In this document: one piece after another, positions 24,043 through 37,206 of the stretch
Numbering within the stretch: the stretch's first letter is position 1
Layout of the letters: each line of letters starts with the position of its first letter
From: Strigops habroptila
Lineage: Eukaryota > Chordata > Aves > Psittaciformes > Psittacidae
DNA: 64,000 nucleotides
Direction: 5' to 3'
Assembly (NCBI RefSeq): GCF_004027225.2
Contig: NC_044298.2
Span: 124,001 to 188,000 of the forward strand
Position numbers and translations under genes: made by a program
Notes under the pieces: model-generated
What the model saw: the letters and a program-made list of their open reading frames with translations, nothing else
What the model was told of the DNA's origin: nothing
Database searches by the model: none

Positions 24043-24989
24043 CCCTTGGCAAAGGCTTCCGAGCCCCAGCCAGCTCTGGCCACATCCTTTCTAAAACTGG
24101 CCCTCCTTCAAAATCTGGCTTTGTTTTGGTCCCAGTCAAAGAAGGGGAAGGGAGAGGGGGAACATTCCTGTTCTCTGGGTGGAAACCTCTTCCCTCCCCA
24201 CCACACCACCTCCACCATGTCCTGTTCCCCCACCCCAGGGTTGGATTTGAACTGTTCCTTGTGCAGAATTCTCCCGCTGATGTCGAGAGAGTGGCTGGGG
24301 CAAGAGCTGGGGGTGGGAGGGCGACGGGTGGGTCAGGGGGGGTCCAGCCCCCATTGGAAGGGGCGTTCGGAAGCGTTGGTGTTGGTGATGGAGGGGATTG
24401 AGCTGGGAACTCCACCGGGAATTGCTTCCCCCTGCCGGGCGCCCCGGGGCCGATGTGTTAGTTGAGTGACTAGTCGTTCTTGGCTGAGTGAAGTCTGTTC
24501 GTGGTAATGTGAGCAAGTTTTTGATCAATGTCTTTCTTTGATTGCCAGGTTATGAAGAGGTGGGTGGGAGCGGGGAGGGGGGAAGGAGACACCCATGGTG
24601 GGGACCTGGGGTGGGGGGGGACCTATTCTAGCACTGACCCTAAGGAGTGGGAAGGGGAGGGAAGAGGGGGCTCTTGGCCGCTCCCTTTATCTCTTCCCTT
24701 ACCTTAACAAGAGAAAGTGATGTAAAAGCCTCCTGCATGCTGAAAAATGTTAGAGAAAATGAGAAAAAAAAAGGTCTTTTTAAGAAAAAAAAAAAGGAAA
24801 AACCACAAAAAAAAAAAAAGGAAAAAAAAAAAAGAAGGAATTCTGACCCAAACAAACGTCCATGCTTGGTGGGAACCAGAGCAGGGTTGTCCATCCGTCT
24901 GTCCAGGCGGCACCGCGGCCACCCCTCTCTGCAGACAAGGTTCCTACTTGAGTCTCCAAGTTGGCCTTTAATAAAATCTTCAGTTCCAA

Positions 24990-25042
24990 TAACCTTTATA
25001 TATATATATATACACATATATATATACATATACATATATATT
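24990..25042. repeat. (TA)n-rich microsatellite
   Basis: Alternating TA with CA interruptions. Together with the neighbouring A-tracts (24760-24840 and 25360-25470) it is part of the AT-rich, simple-repeat-laden MEX3A downstream region. Confidence 0.8.
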
Positions 25043-27719
25043 AAAAGAAAGCTTGATGTAGCAGTTCTAGTTTAAAATTGAATAGAAAGTGTTTCGGCCC
25101 CTGTTTTCTTTTGAGTTCTCCCTTTCCCCTCCCCGCACCTCATCCCAACTCCATAGTTTGATGTAGCAACTTGGGAAGAAAGCAAAACCAGGCGCTGTAA
25201 AACGCACCGAGAGCTACCTCTGGCCTGAGAATGGGGCTGCCCGGGGGCTGGGGCAGTGCAGGGGGGGCCCTGCAGCACCCGCAGAGGTGCAGCCCCAGGT
25301 GCTGTTGCCATCCATCCAAGAGGAGCCCGGTTGCGGGGCTGAAACAACAGAATTTGCATACCTATTTTTTTTTTTCTCTCTCTTTTTAAATATATGTATA
25401 TATATTAAAAAAAAGAAAAAAAAAAGGAAAAAAAAAGCTTAAAAAAGAAAAATCAATAAAAACAAAAAACAAGAAAAATGCCCATGACCTTAACTGTTTG
25501 CTCTGACTTGTATCTTCCTTGATAGGTGTCTAAAAATGGCTTGTTGGTCTGATTCACCAGCAATAACTCAAGTTCACTAAAGACAGAGCCCTCCTCCCGG
25601 CACCCTGCCCTGCTCTGCACCAGGGTCCGAGCGGCATTCCCTGCTTTCCTCTTTCCTCCCACCCAGCAGGGATGCTCCTTGCAATAGGAGCAGCAGTATA
25701 AACCAGCTAGGCTGAACCTCACTAGCTTCACCTGCCCTCAGCATCCCTCCCAGGGCGCTGGGTAACCCATTTGGGGTGCTGTGTTGCTACAGGGCACCTT
25801 CCTTGTGCCCAGGGAGGCAGAGGAATGCTGTCCAGGTCTTTCCAAGCCATCCCAACTCTCCCTCCCTTGGGTTTAGGAGCAGTAAAACTCTTGCAAGGGA
25901 GCCTGGTCCTCAAGACCCCCATCCTTAAAGCTTAACTTTATGGCCAGCGAGGAGCCCACCAAACCGGGGGGCTCCTGGCAGTGCTGAAGCAAAGCACGTG
26001 CAGGATGGGACCTCACGGGTGGCCCAATGCAAGTGGTCGCTGCTGGTTTCCCCTTGGGGGAGCGGGTTGTGCTGGAGTGTTTACATCTAGTGGGAATGGT
26101 GGAGCCAGTGTGGGGCTGAGGACCTGACTGGGACTTGCTGTGCGCGATGGGATGCTCCGGCCACTCATCCTGCGGCAGGTCCCCAAAAACCCGGGGGCCT
26201 TGAAGCGTAGCTGCATTGGAAGGTGCTGAGCTGTCAGCAGGAGGCTTCCATGTCCAGGCAGGATCAGACTCATCCAGGAAGAGGGAGTGGACCTGGGAAA
26301 TGGGGCTGACTTGGTGCCGGATGCCGCTGGGATGTCTGCGTGTGCTTTGCCAAACTGCACCAAAAGCAAGGAGCAGGGGCTCCGGAGCTTTGCTGAATCT
26401 GGGACTCATCCTGCAGTCTTTTCCTTGTGGGTGCAGAGCTGAGGTGGTGTCAGGGCTGCGGGAACATCCCTCGTCCCGGGGTGCTGGGCTGGGGGGGGCT
26501 TGGGGGTGATGCCAAAACCTGCTGCGTCCTAGGCCGGTGTTTGCAGGGCACCACGGTGGGGACAGAGACTCCTGGCGAAGGGATGGTGCGGGGGAGAGGG
26601 TGACAACAGGTAACAAAGGGAAAGCAGAGAGAGAAAGTACTATCGTGCTGTGATGTCATCCTCATGGACAGAAATTATATAGAGAATAGTGTGTATTATA
26701 ATACAGAACAAAAGAGAAGAAAAAAAAAAGAACCAAAATTGGATTTATATTTAATGAGGAGATCCTATAAAAATATCTTGTCCTAACTCCCATTTGCAAA
26801 AGTATTTTTCAGCTGGAGGGAATATCTATTATTTTTTTTCTCTTTTCTTTCTTTCTTATAAAAAAAAAGAAAACTAATGAATAATCTCCATCCATACAAA
26901 GGCTCAGACTGTTAATATTGTGAACCTCTGAAATCACTGCTCCAACCTGTTTCTTTGCGAGTTGAAGTGTTTATTTTGATGCATTTTACTGGTGTTTTTT
27001 AAAGAGAGAGAGAGGAGGGAAAAAAGAAAAAAAAAAAAAGACTTAAGATTTTAAAATTAGAACATTTCTTTATAATTTAATATTCTATTTTAATAAATGC
27101 ATTTATTACATGTAAATGTAGCAAGGAACTGGGCTAATAAAAATACTTTTTATTAGGTAATTTATTATAAGAAAAAAAAAGGATATTTTATTTTATGATA
27201 AAGTGATCCTTAAAAGTTTAGAAGGTTTAGAATATATGTAGGTTAAAAAATACATTTGTATCCAGAGTATTGCTTACAAAGTGTTTTTAATATATGTTTC
27301 CTCTTTTTGTGTGTGCGTGTGTGTATGTACAAGGTGATAGTCATGGTGCAGATAGCCCTTTCCAGAAACGAGACATTAACACAGTTGGATGTATTTAAAC
27401 AGAAGGTAACAAATAAAAGAAGAAAACAAACTAAAATGGTGATTAAAAACTCGAGAAGTAGAAGAGAAAGAACCACTTGGCATCTCGGAGCCCCAGCCTG
27501 TGGTTGCTCTGTCTGTGAATCCCTTTGCAAGGGCTCAAGGGTTGAGCGCGCAACGTCTTTGTGTCTCGGCTGAACCTCCTTAGGCTGGGGCTTGGAAGGC
27601 TTAGGGGCAGCGTGGCCCCAGTTTGCTCCCAGTGAACCCCATCCAGCCCCGGCCTCAGTGAGAGCATCACCCACCGCCCAGGGTCCGGCTCTAACCCACT
27701 GCCCGGGGCCAGTGCTGCA

Positions 27720-27810
27720 CGGGGAAGGGTTGCTGCCGCTGGGTTTCCTTAGGGAAGGGTTGCTCCCACTGGGTTTCCTTAAGGAAGGGTTGCTCCCGCC
27801 GTGGTTTCCT
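27720..27810. repeat. 30-bp tandem repeat, three copies
   Basis: Three copies of a unit beginning GGGAAGGGTTGCT and ending GGTTTCCTT lie in a row. The period of 30 keeps the frame open, which creates artificial repeated peptides. Confidence 0.85.
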
Positions 27811-29657
27811 TGGGAAGGTGGCTGGGCACTGGGAAGCAAAGCTTGTGTTCTTCCAGCCAGCACCACGAGCCCGATCCTGTCCCAGGGAGCCAGTGGCGAG
27901 CGTTGCCCTTGGTTCGGTTTGCAGCAGGGTGCAGGGAGCCCAGGATAAAACAGCTTCTTGTAGGAGGCCAGAGGATTCCTGGTCCTTGCCACTGGGAGGG
28001 ACTGGCTCCCAGTGCCAGCTCGGAGCTCCCTGGGATGAGAGCGTGCTCGCAGGGCTGCTCTGCACAACAGGGTGGTGCTTGCCATCCATTGCATGTGTTG
28101 GGATGATGGTCCCGCCATCCGTCATCCTCCTTTTGGAGCTAAGGGCTTGTGCAGGACCCAACTGCTGCTGCTTTGAGCAGCTTGTGCAGAGCTCCTGGCC
28201 AGCTTCAAGCCATCCTAGAGAGGTGAATGTCACCCTTCCTGCTCCCCCCCAAGCCAGCGAGGGCACCTCTTGGGCAAGACAACTAATGGAAGGCCATCCC
28301 GGAGCAAGTGTCCCCATGTAGACCAGTGAGGCTTTGTGCTTGCAGAGGAAGCTCTTCAGCCTCATCCCTGTGGGTTCTGCAGGACCTTGACCCAAGTCAG
28401 GATGGGTTGAACAGCTCCAACCTCCCCATGGGGAGCATGGAGGGGTCCCACACCTTCACATGAAGCCAGCCCATGTCCCGCTCCCTTCCCAAAGCAACAG
28501 GAAGCTTTGGGGGACGCTTCTGCTCTGTTACCTTTCAAAGAAGCATTTTGAAAATCAGATATTTTTTTTTTTGTTTGTTTTTTAACCAAAAAGGAGAAGA
28601 AAAAAAGGAAAAAAAAAAAAAAAGAGTTGATGGGTATTAAAATAATAATAATAATAATAAACATTCAAATTTATTTCCTATAATCCTAGAGTAAAGATGA
28701 AAAGAAGATTAACTAGTTCAAATAGTAGATGCTATCCATATTGTTTAATCTATAGTAGAGCCAAGTGATCCCAGACAGAGCAGAATGTAAATGGAACTCC
28801 TAAACAAGATCAAGGAATCATTTGTAACTTCCCAGCAAATTCCCATCTTTTTTTTTGGGTCCTGTTTTTCCTGAAGCAAATTAAAAACCAACCAAAAAGG
28901 GATGGAATAATCAGTATTTTTTTAAGCAAAAAGAGACATTTGTGGGTTTTGTGTTGCTTTTTGTCACTAAAACTAAAAAGATTTGGCTTGTCACTGAGTA
29001 AATCACGGCTCAGGCTGTTGGGTTTTGCCTTATCCTGACCTCCGGGTTGGAAGCAGGGAATTGCCGAGGGGAAAAGAAGAAATGGGCCAATTTCTGTTCC
29101 TTTTCTTGCTGTTTGAACATCTCCAGCGCTGAAGGTGTTGGAAGGTCCCGGTGAGGGGCGGGTGGGAAGGAGAAGGGCAGGAAGATTGGATGAAATCCCC
29201 TCTGTAACGTGGTGGGCAGAGCTCGGAGGCAGCGGGTGCTGGTGAAAGGCAGGGGGTGAAGCAGCCTTGAACCAGGGAACAGACAGAGGACACTCGGTTG
29301 GGTCCTTCCCTTTCTTTTCTCTTTCCTTTTCCCTTTGGGGTTCTGTTTGACCCAGAGGAAGCCTCGCACCATGTTTGGCACCCGGCATTGTGCAGGGTGC
29401 CAGGTTTGGTGGTTCTTCAATGCCAGATGTTCCCATGAGGGAGCCTCAAACCATCATCTTCAGGTGCTGGAGGTGCAATCTTTGTGGGGTCCACAGCATC
29501 CCTGAGCCCCAGCATCAGCAGAGAGGGGCAGGATGTGCCCCACACCCCCAGCTGGTTAAACCCTGGTCCTTCTGGTTCACAGAACCAGGCCACCACTTTG
29601 CTCTGAAGCATCAGTGACTGCTTTTTGCTGCACCAAACCCCTTGTTTCCATGTTACA

Positions 29658-29702
29658 AATGACCCAGCGTCAACTGGGTCATTGTCATTAGAGAATGACA
29701 AT
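29658..29702. repeat. Two adjacent perfect inverted repeats
   Basis: AATGACCCAG (29658-29667) pairs with CTGGGTCATT (29674-29683) around a 6-base loop. Immediately after, ATTGTCATT (29681-29689) pairs with AATGACAAT (29694-29702) around AGAG. The two stems share three bases, so they are alternative or abutting. A third related copy of TTGTCATTAGAGAA follows at about 29728-29741. Confidence 0.85.
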
Positions 29703-31985
29703 TAGAATGAATTAGACAACTGGGCCGTTGTCATTAGAGAAGCAGAAGAAAACCACTCTCGAAAGGTGCTTACCTCTGGGGTCAGCTTTTGCTCCTCTCC
29801 TCCGTGTCATGGCTCACCCATTAGCAAACCCAGGGATGTCCCTGAGTTCGGGAGAATCCACAAGGATCCTAAAAGCCTTGGAGACACACTTGTGGGGCAG
29901 GAGGAGGCAGCCACTTACCAGCATTCCTTCAGCAAAGCCATGCAATAGGTTAGGACAGGAAGCGAAGACAGTTCTCATTCTGCACATAGCACTGTGAATC
30001 AGAGGGCGCTCCCCGGATCGGGTTGGGAGCGCCGGGCACAGCATCTCCTGTGCTGTCAGAGGGGGTTGTGCTTGGTGGAACCAAGCTCCTGGTCCTGCAG
30101 GGTGACCAGGAGGCCTGTTTGCTCTTTCCTTTTCGTTTTACCTCATGTTTTTTGGTTTGATACTTGAAAAAGAGTCAGTGATTGACATTAGACAGTGGTG
30201 ATGCCCTGGACTGGAGAGTGGATGCACTTTATAGGAACTTGTATACTGATGGTGGGGTCCCATCCTGCCTCTGCAAGGTTCCCTCGGTGTCAGTGTCGGC
30301 AGGAGCAGAGCCAGGGTGGGCTGGTTCTTCCAAAACCCTTTCTAGGATGTTAGGGAGCAATCCCTCTATTTCCTTGTGGGTTTTCACATACTGTAGAGAC
30401 TCCAAATCCCGTTCTGCTCTTAGTTGACCTGGTGGAAAATTCAGCCATAATCCTGCTGGGTTTGACTTCAGTTTTGCCCAGTTCCATAGGGAACGTTGGG
30501 CAGCTCCTGCCTTTCCTCCTGTGTAACTCACCCTTTTCAATGGGGTTACTCAATTGGAATCTGAAGTTGCTTCAGCCCTGGCAGGCTGCGGCGTTCCCAC
30601 TGGATCTGCTCCAGCATCACTTCAGGGCTGCTAATGCAGCAAATGGAAAGTCACCCCCAGGAAAGTGGCAGTGATGGGAAAGCTGGAGTCGTTCCACTGG
30701 TGCCTGTGAAGACACCCTCACCCGTGGCACTGGTTGACCGGGCAGCCGATGGCAGAATGGGTTCGCGGGGCTTGAGGTGATGCTTTTGAAGCGCCTCCCA
30801 GAGGGACAGAGCAGCCCCAGGGATGTTCTCTCAGCTCCCAGGGGCTGGGATGGAGGGACACGCTCATGGCATGCTCTGCTCCTCTGTGAGACAATCACAG
30901 GGTGGTTTTTACCTTTTCCTTTTGGTTTCTGTTCAAGATAATGGTAAAGGGGAAAACCCCATAAATGAGGAGCCAGATCCTGCTCTGCAGCTGAGGGTTT
31001 GCTCTGGGGTTACAAGCAGCGTTAAGCAACCATGAAGGGCCGTGGGCTGAGGAGTCCTGCACCAGCAGGTCTGTTGGAGCCATACCATGGAGCAGCTCTG
31101 ATCCCAGCTCCAGGGGAATCAATCCCCTGGGATGCCCAGAGCAGCCCCTGGGCGCCCACTGGGACCTGCAGAGGATTTCCTCCGGCTCTGCCCTGGTATC
31201 AAAGAGCTCCCAGCTCCGATTTGCTGCAGTGGGACTCCAGTGGGATTTCCCATGTGAGACACGAGCTAAACCCCAACTGCAGCCACGGGGACCCACCAGC
31301 ACTGAGTTCAGTGATACCCACCAGCCCTTCATGGCTTATTGCTTGACCCAGCACCCCATCAGCTTCCCCTCATCCTCACTCCAAGCTGTACAAGTGTCTG
31401 TGTGTATCCGCTTTCCCCCCAGATCCGGGTGCTATCCCACGGTCCTACTCCAACGGTACTCCCAACCTCGCGCTGAGCCAGCCAGCCACACTTACCCGGT
31501 GTTAGCCTGACTGTGTGGCCCTTCCAAGTCCATTCCCTCTTCTGTTGTGTTTGCTTTGATAGATTCTTCTTTCCCTCCCTCCCCTCCTCTTTTCTTTTAA
31601 CGTCATAGGAAACCTGTAGTAGGGATTGTTACTATTGGAAACCGATCACATGTTCCATCCAGGTATTCTCATCTCTCCGGCGTGACGCAAAAGGAAAGGC
31701 CTGAGAGAGACATAACCGAAGCTAGAGTAGAGTTAGGCTCGTCGTCTGAGTTTTGAGGCATATAGTATAAGGGGAGAAGGAATAAAAAAGGTTAAAAGAA
31801 AAGAAAAACTTAAAATAATGATGTTGCACAACTTGTAGAAAACAAAGAAGGGAAAGGGTTAATGTATTAAATGTGCTAAATTACATTAAGAACTTAATTT
31901 TATTAAAGTATTATTACTTAAGAATCTCAGGCTCTGCTCTTGGTTTCTGGCTGGTCACAAGTGCAGGGGAGGTGGTTGGGAATCA

Positions 31986-32144
31986 TCGAACCATGGAATG
32001 GGTTGGGTTGAAGGGACCTCAGGGCTCATCCAGTTCCAACTCCCTGCCACGGGCAGGGACACCTTCCACTAGAGCAGGTTGCTCCAAGCCCCTGTGTCCA
32101 ACCTGGCCTTGAACACTGCCAGGGATGGGGCAGCCACAGCTTCT
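31986..32144 (-). mobile_element. CR1 LINE, inverted fragment
   Basis: The left end GAACCATGGAATGGGTTGGG is the reverse of the CR1 tail. The fragment continues through CCTTCCACTAGAGCAGGTTG to GATGGGGCAGCCACAGCTTC. It ends at the AGAAGCTGTGG point, giving about 160 bases. Confidence 0.9.
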
Positions 32145-33549
32145 CTGTGCCGGAGCTGTGCTGGTGCCAGGGCTGACATCACCTCTTGGCACCGCGGCTC
32201 GGTGCGGGCAGATGGTGGCGCGGGGCTGGGGTGGGTTAATGACAGTCACTCGCCTGGGGACAGCCGCGGTCAGACACAACAAGACGTGGCCAAGGATGGG
32301 TCTGGCCAGCCCAGGGTCACCCCCAATGGAGCTGGCACCCCCCTGCTCACCCTGTGCCACGGGAGCAGGACCTGACCTGCTCCTCCAAGCCTGAACGTCA
32401 AGCTCTGCCCTCCAGCAAGACACCTTCATGCTGCCCCTCCTCACCTCTCGCTCTTCCTGATGGGGTTGCAGAGGTGTGAGGCTGGAGGGACCCTGCAGAG
32501 AGAGAAGGAGCCTCCAGCGGCAATGTCATTAGGGGATTTTCCCAGATTCCTATTGCAGGGATGAATCCCAGCCCCAGGCACAGCTGATTGCGTGATGGGG
32601 ACAGCCATGGAGAGACAGAGACCCCCGGACACCATGCTGGGATGGGAACATGTGCCCAGCACTGGGGGGAATGGGGACAGCCCAGTCTGCCCCAGCGGCT
32701 CTGGCCATGGCAGGCTGGGGCTGGGGCCACTGGCACCCATGGGTGCAGCACCCACTCCATCTAGTGGCAGCCAGGCTGGGCCACACTGTCACCAGTCCCA
32801 CAAATGACAACGCTGGAGTGGGGCAGGATGGTGCCTCCTGGCAGCCAGAGCTGAGGGGTCCCACATGCTGGCTCCAGCCATGCAGGGGGACCACATGCCC
32901 ACCCACAGCATCCCCTTATCACCCTCTTAGGGCTCCCCCAAAGGACATGTCCCCAGGTCCCCCCGAGCTGGGGCAGCAGTGGAATCACAGAACCACCTCA
33001 GAGCTCATCTCAATCTCCCCTCTGGCAGGTTAAAGCCATTCCCCCTTGTCCCATCCCTACCCGCCCGCACCAGGGTGTCCCACGGCTGCCCCACCAGCAC
33101 CCAGAGGCTCACCCAGCCCTTGGTGCTGAAGGGGCAGGGCTGGGTGCCACCCAAAGAAGGGTGCACCCAGTGTCCCTCTCTCCACCCTGCCCTGAAGGGC
33201 TGCACCCAGGGGTGCCGCAGCAATGTGGAGTCAAGATGTTTGGGCTTACTCAGTGCCACCCTGAGTCACCCCACGGCTGTGCCTTCAGGGCTAGAGGAAG
33301 CACGGACAAAAAGAGATGGCATGTCCCAAACAATGGGGAGGGAAGGGAGAGACCCTGATGGGGTTTTTCCCCCACTATTTGTGTAGGTCCTACATAAACA
33401 CAGGGCGAGCAGCACACGGGCAGCGTGATGGTGTACATAAGGGCGGTGATGCAGAAGCAGCCATCGTGTTCCGGGAGGGGGGGCTGCAGCGAACAGAGGT
33501 AGAGGGTGATAAAGGTGATGCCATCACATGGTGGGTGGTTTGGGGGTGC
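32145..33549. other. Gene-free stretch downstream of the RAB11-like gene
   Basis: This holds the presumed 3' UTR of the RAB11-like gene at its right end and one inverted CR1 scrap (32982-33090). I find no clean AATAAA for that gene on the minus strand, so its transcript end is unplaced. Otherwise I see nothing coding. Confidence 0.5.
32982..33090 (-). mobile_element. CR1 LINE, inverted fragment
   Basis: Reads as the reverse of the CR1 segment AATGGCTTTAACCTGCCAGA GGGGAGATTGAGATGAGCTC, here fused directly to a GGTTCTGTGATTCC tail. The usual middle block is missing, so the copy has an internal deletion. Confidence 0.7.
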
Positions 33550-35598
<2,049 letters not shown>

Positions 35599-35861
35599 CC
35601 TGCCCGGCACCACAACCCCGATCCCACTGGGCAGGCTGGGATTTCCGGGCCTGATCCAGCCCTGGCCGGGGCTGTTCCCTGCGCACTCGGAGGTGGCCAC
35701 AGCCCTTCCTCCTCCAAACCCATTGGCTGCCGGGGCTGCCCATCACCGGGCAGGTATGTTCACCTGGGCCAGGTAAGGGGGCAGGTATGAGGCTGCTCCA
35801 CGGCTCTGTGACACCCCCCACCCCCCCCCCCCGCATCCTGCATCCAGCCCTGGGGCAGCAA

Positions 35862-36324
35862 CGCCAGAGGGACGTGGAGCTGTTGGAGGCCCCGGAGCTG
35901 CTGCGAGGGCTGGAGCAGCTCTGCTCTGGAGCCAGGCTGAGAGAGCTGGGCTGGGGCAGCCTGGAGAAGAGAAGGCTCCTGAAGGGGACACCTTAGAGCA
36001 GCTCCAGTGCCTAAAGGGGCTCCAGGAAACCTGGAGAGGGGCTTTGGACAAGAGATGGAGGGACAGGACAAGGGGAATGGCTTTAACCTGCCAGAGGGGA
36101 GATTGAGATGAGCTCTGAGGCAGAAGCTCTTCCCCATGAGGGTGCTGAGGCGCTGGCACAGGGTGCCCAGAGAAGCTGTGGCTGCCCCATCCCTGGCAGT
36201 GTTCAAGGCCAGGTTGGACACAGGGGCTTGGAGCAACCTGCTCCAGTGGAAGGTGTCCCTGCCTGTGGCAGGGTTGGAGCTGGATAAGCTTTAAGCTCCC
36301 TTCCAACCCATCCCATGGTTCTAT
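35862..36324 (+). mobile_element. CR1 LINE, longest family copy here
   Basis: About 460 bases: it begins near GGACGTGGAGCTGTTGGAGG, continues through GGCTGGGGCAGCCTGGAGAA, GGCTTTAACCTGCCAGAGG and the full 3' end, and finishes CCCATGGTTCTATGG. It lies about 260 bases upstream of the RAB11-like start codon, so that gene's promoter must be short, overlap the CR1, or lie beyond it. Confidence 0.95.
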
Positions 36325-36577
36325 GGCAGCAGGGAAAGGCCATCACTGTGGCTTTGTGCCACCAACAGCGACAGCCGTGGCCATGCTCTCCATGCAGAAC
36401 CACAGACATGAAATGGGAGCTGGGCTGACGTGCCTTGCACAATGCAAAGGGAAAGCAAGTGCCCAGAACTAGAGGAAGATACAGAGAATCCAGCAGCAAT
36501 TCTCCAATTTCCAAGCAGTTTTGGATAACTGGCTGAGGCCAAGACATGGTTTGGCCTGATAAACTCTCAGCCAGCCC

Positions 36578-36674
36578 TTAGTGACATGGCTTAGTGGTGG
36601 CCTTGGCAGTGCTTGGGATAAAGGTTGGACTTGATGAGCTTACAGGTCATTTCCAACCTGGTTAATGCTATAAG
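36578..36674 (+). mobile_element. CR1 LINE, second subfamily, 3' scrap
   Basis: GGCTTAGTGGTGGCCTTGGC, then GGTTGGACTTGATGAGCTTA and TTTCCAACCTGGTTAATGCTAT, is the end of a different CR1 subfamily from the others. The same ending occurs in the NAXE intron copy. Confidence 0.8.
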
Positions 36675-37150
36675 CCACCAAGGATGTGGGGATGTGGAAA
36701 GGCTGCGTGGGGAAAGGGCACAGGGGGACCATAGCATTGGGTGCCCATGACCTCCCGCATGTCCCAGAGGTGGGGACCAGCAGATCACAACCCTGCAGGA
36801 ATTCCAGCTCAGCAAACCTGCCTTTCACAAGTCCTTTAATGATGGTGTCACCAGCGCGCTGGACACGGAGCTGCTCCCGGGCCCCAGCACCCGGCTCTGC
36901 ACCGTGCAGCCAGGAGGCACCTTCCCGAGCTCCTGCCATCACGCTTGTCCCACATGTAGGATGGGGACAGAGCTGTGCCAAGGGCTGAGCACTGCCACTT
37001 GGCTCCTTAGGGCTTGGGCTGACCCCAGCAGGGATGGAGACATGTGGGGACACCCACATCCTCAGCACATGGCCCCACGGAAGCAGCCCCAGGGCCGGAT
37101 GCAGTCGCAGAAGCTCCCATCGCTGGGCAGGGTGTCCTTGCAGACCCAGC

Positions 37151-37156
37151 TTTATG
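37151..37156 (-). promoter_or_regulatory. RAB25: Possible RAB25 poly(A) signal (CATAAA)
   Basis: The minus strand reads GACATAAAGCTGG about 50 bases behind the RAB25 stop codon. CATAAA is a known weaker variant of AATAAA, and no canonical AATAAA was found nearby. The call is tentative. Confidence 0.35.
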
Positions 37157-37206
37157 TCACTGCCGTGTCCTGGGGGAGCCGGGGGCTTCCTTGGTGCCTG
37201 GACACC

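Larger units (their letters stand above)
21409..27150 (+). other. MEX3A: MEX3A 3' UTR (end uncertain)
   Basis: Sequence after the stop codon is AT-rich, with many A-tracts and ATA/ATT runs and no CR1. Candidate AATAAA signals occur near 21580, 21667, 24968, 25454, 27093 and 27137. The block at about 26650-27240 has the compact AT-rich look of a conserved vertebrate 3' UTR end, so I favour an end near 27.1-27.2 kb. Earlier or later sites (to about 31.9 kb) cannot be excluded without transcripts. Confidence 0.4.
27151..31985. other. Gene-free region between MEX3A and the Rab genes
   Basis: No exon is recognisable. It contains AT-rich blocks (about 28560-28990 and 31540-31930), a 30-bp tandem triplicate (27720-27810) and a pair of adjacent perfect inverted repeats (29658-29702). 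No CR1 is present. It may include distal MEX3A 3' UTR or regulatory sequence. Confidence 0.5.

Noticed and set aside
23738-24465. Long frames with MDGW or HPSI repeats
   Set aside because: They come from the (TCCA)n microsatellite, which stays open in every frame.
24750-24850. A-tracts that could be SINE or retrocopy tails
   Set aside because: There is no element body in front of them and no flanking duplications. They fit A-rich 3' UTR sequence, like others between 21.5 and 29 kb.
31500-31985. Possible distal MEX3A transcript end in the AT-rich block
   Set aside because: The AT content is suggestive, but there is no clear signal linking it to MEX3A 10 kb away. It is left open rather than annotated.
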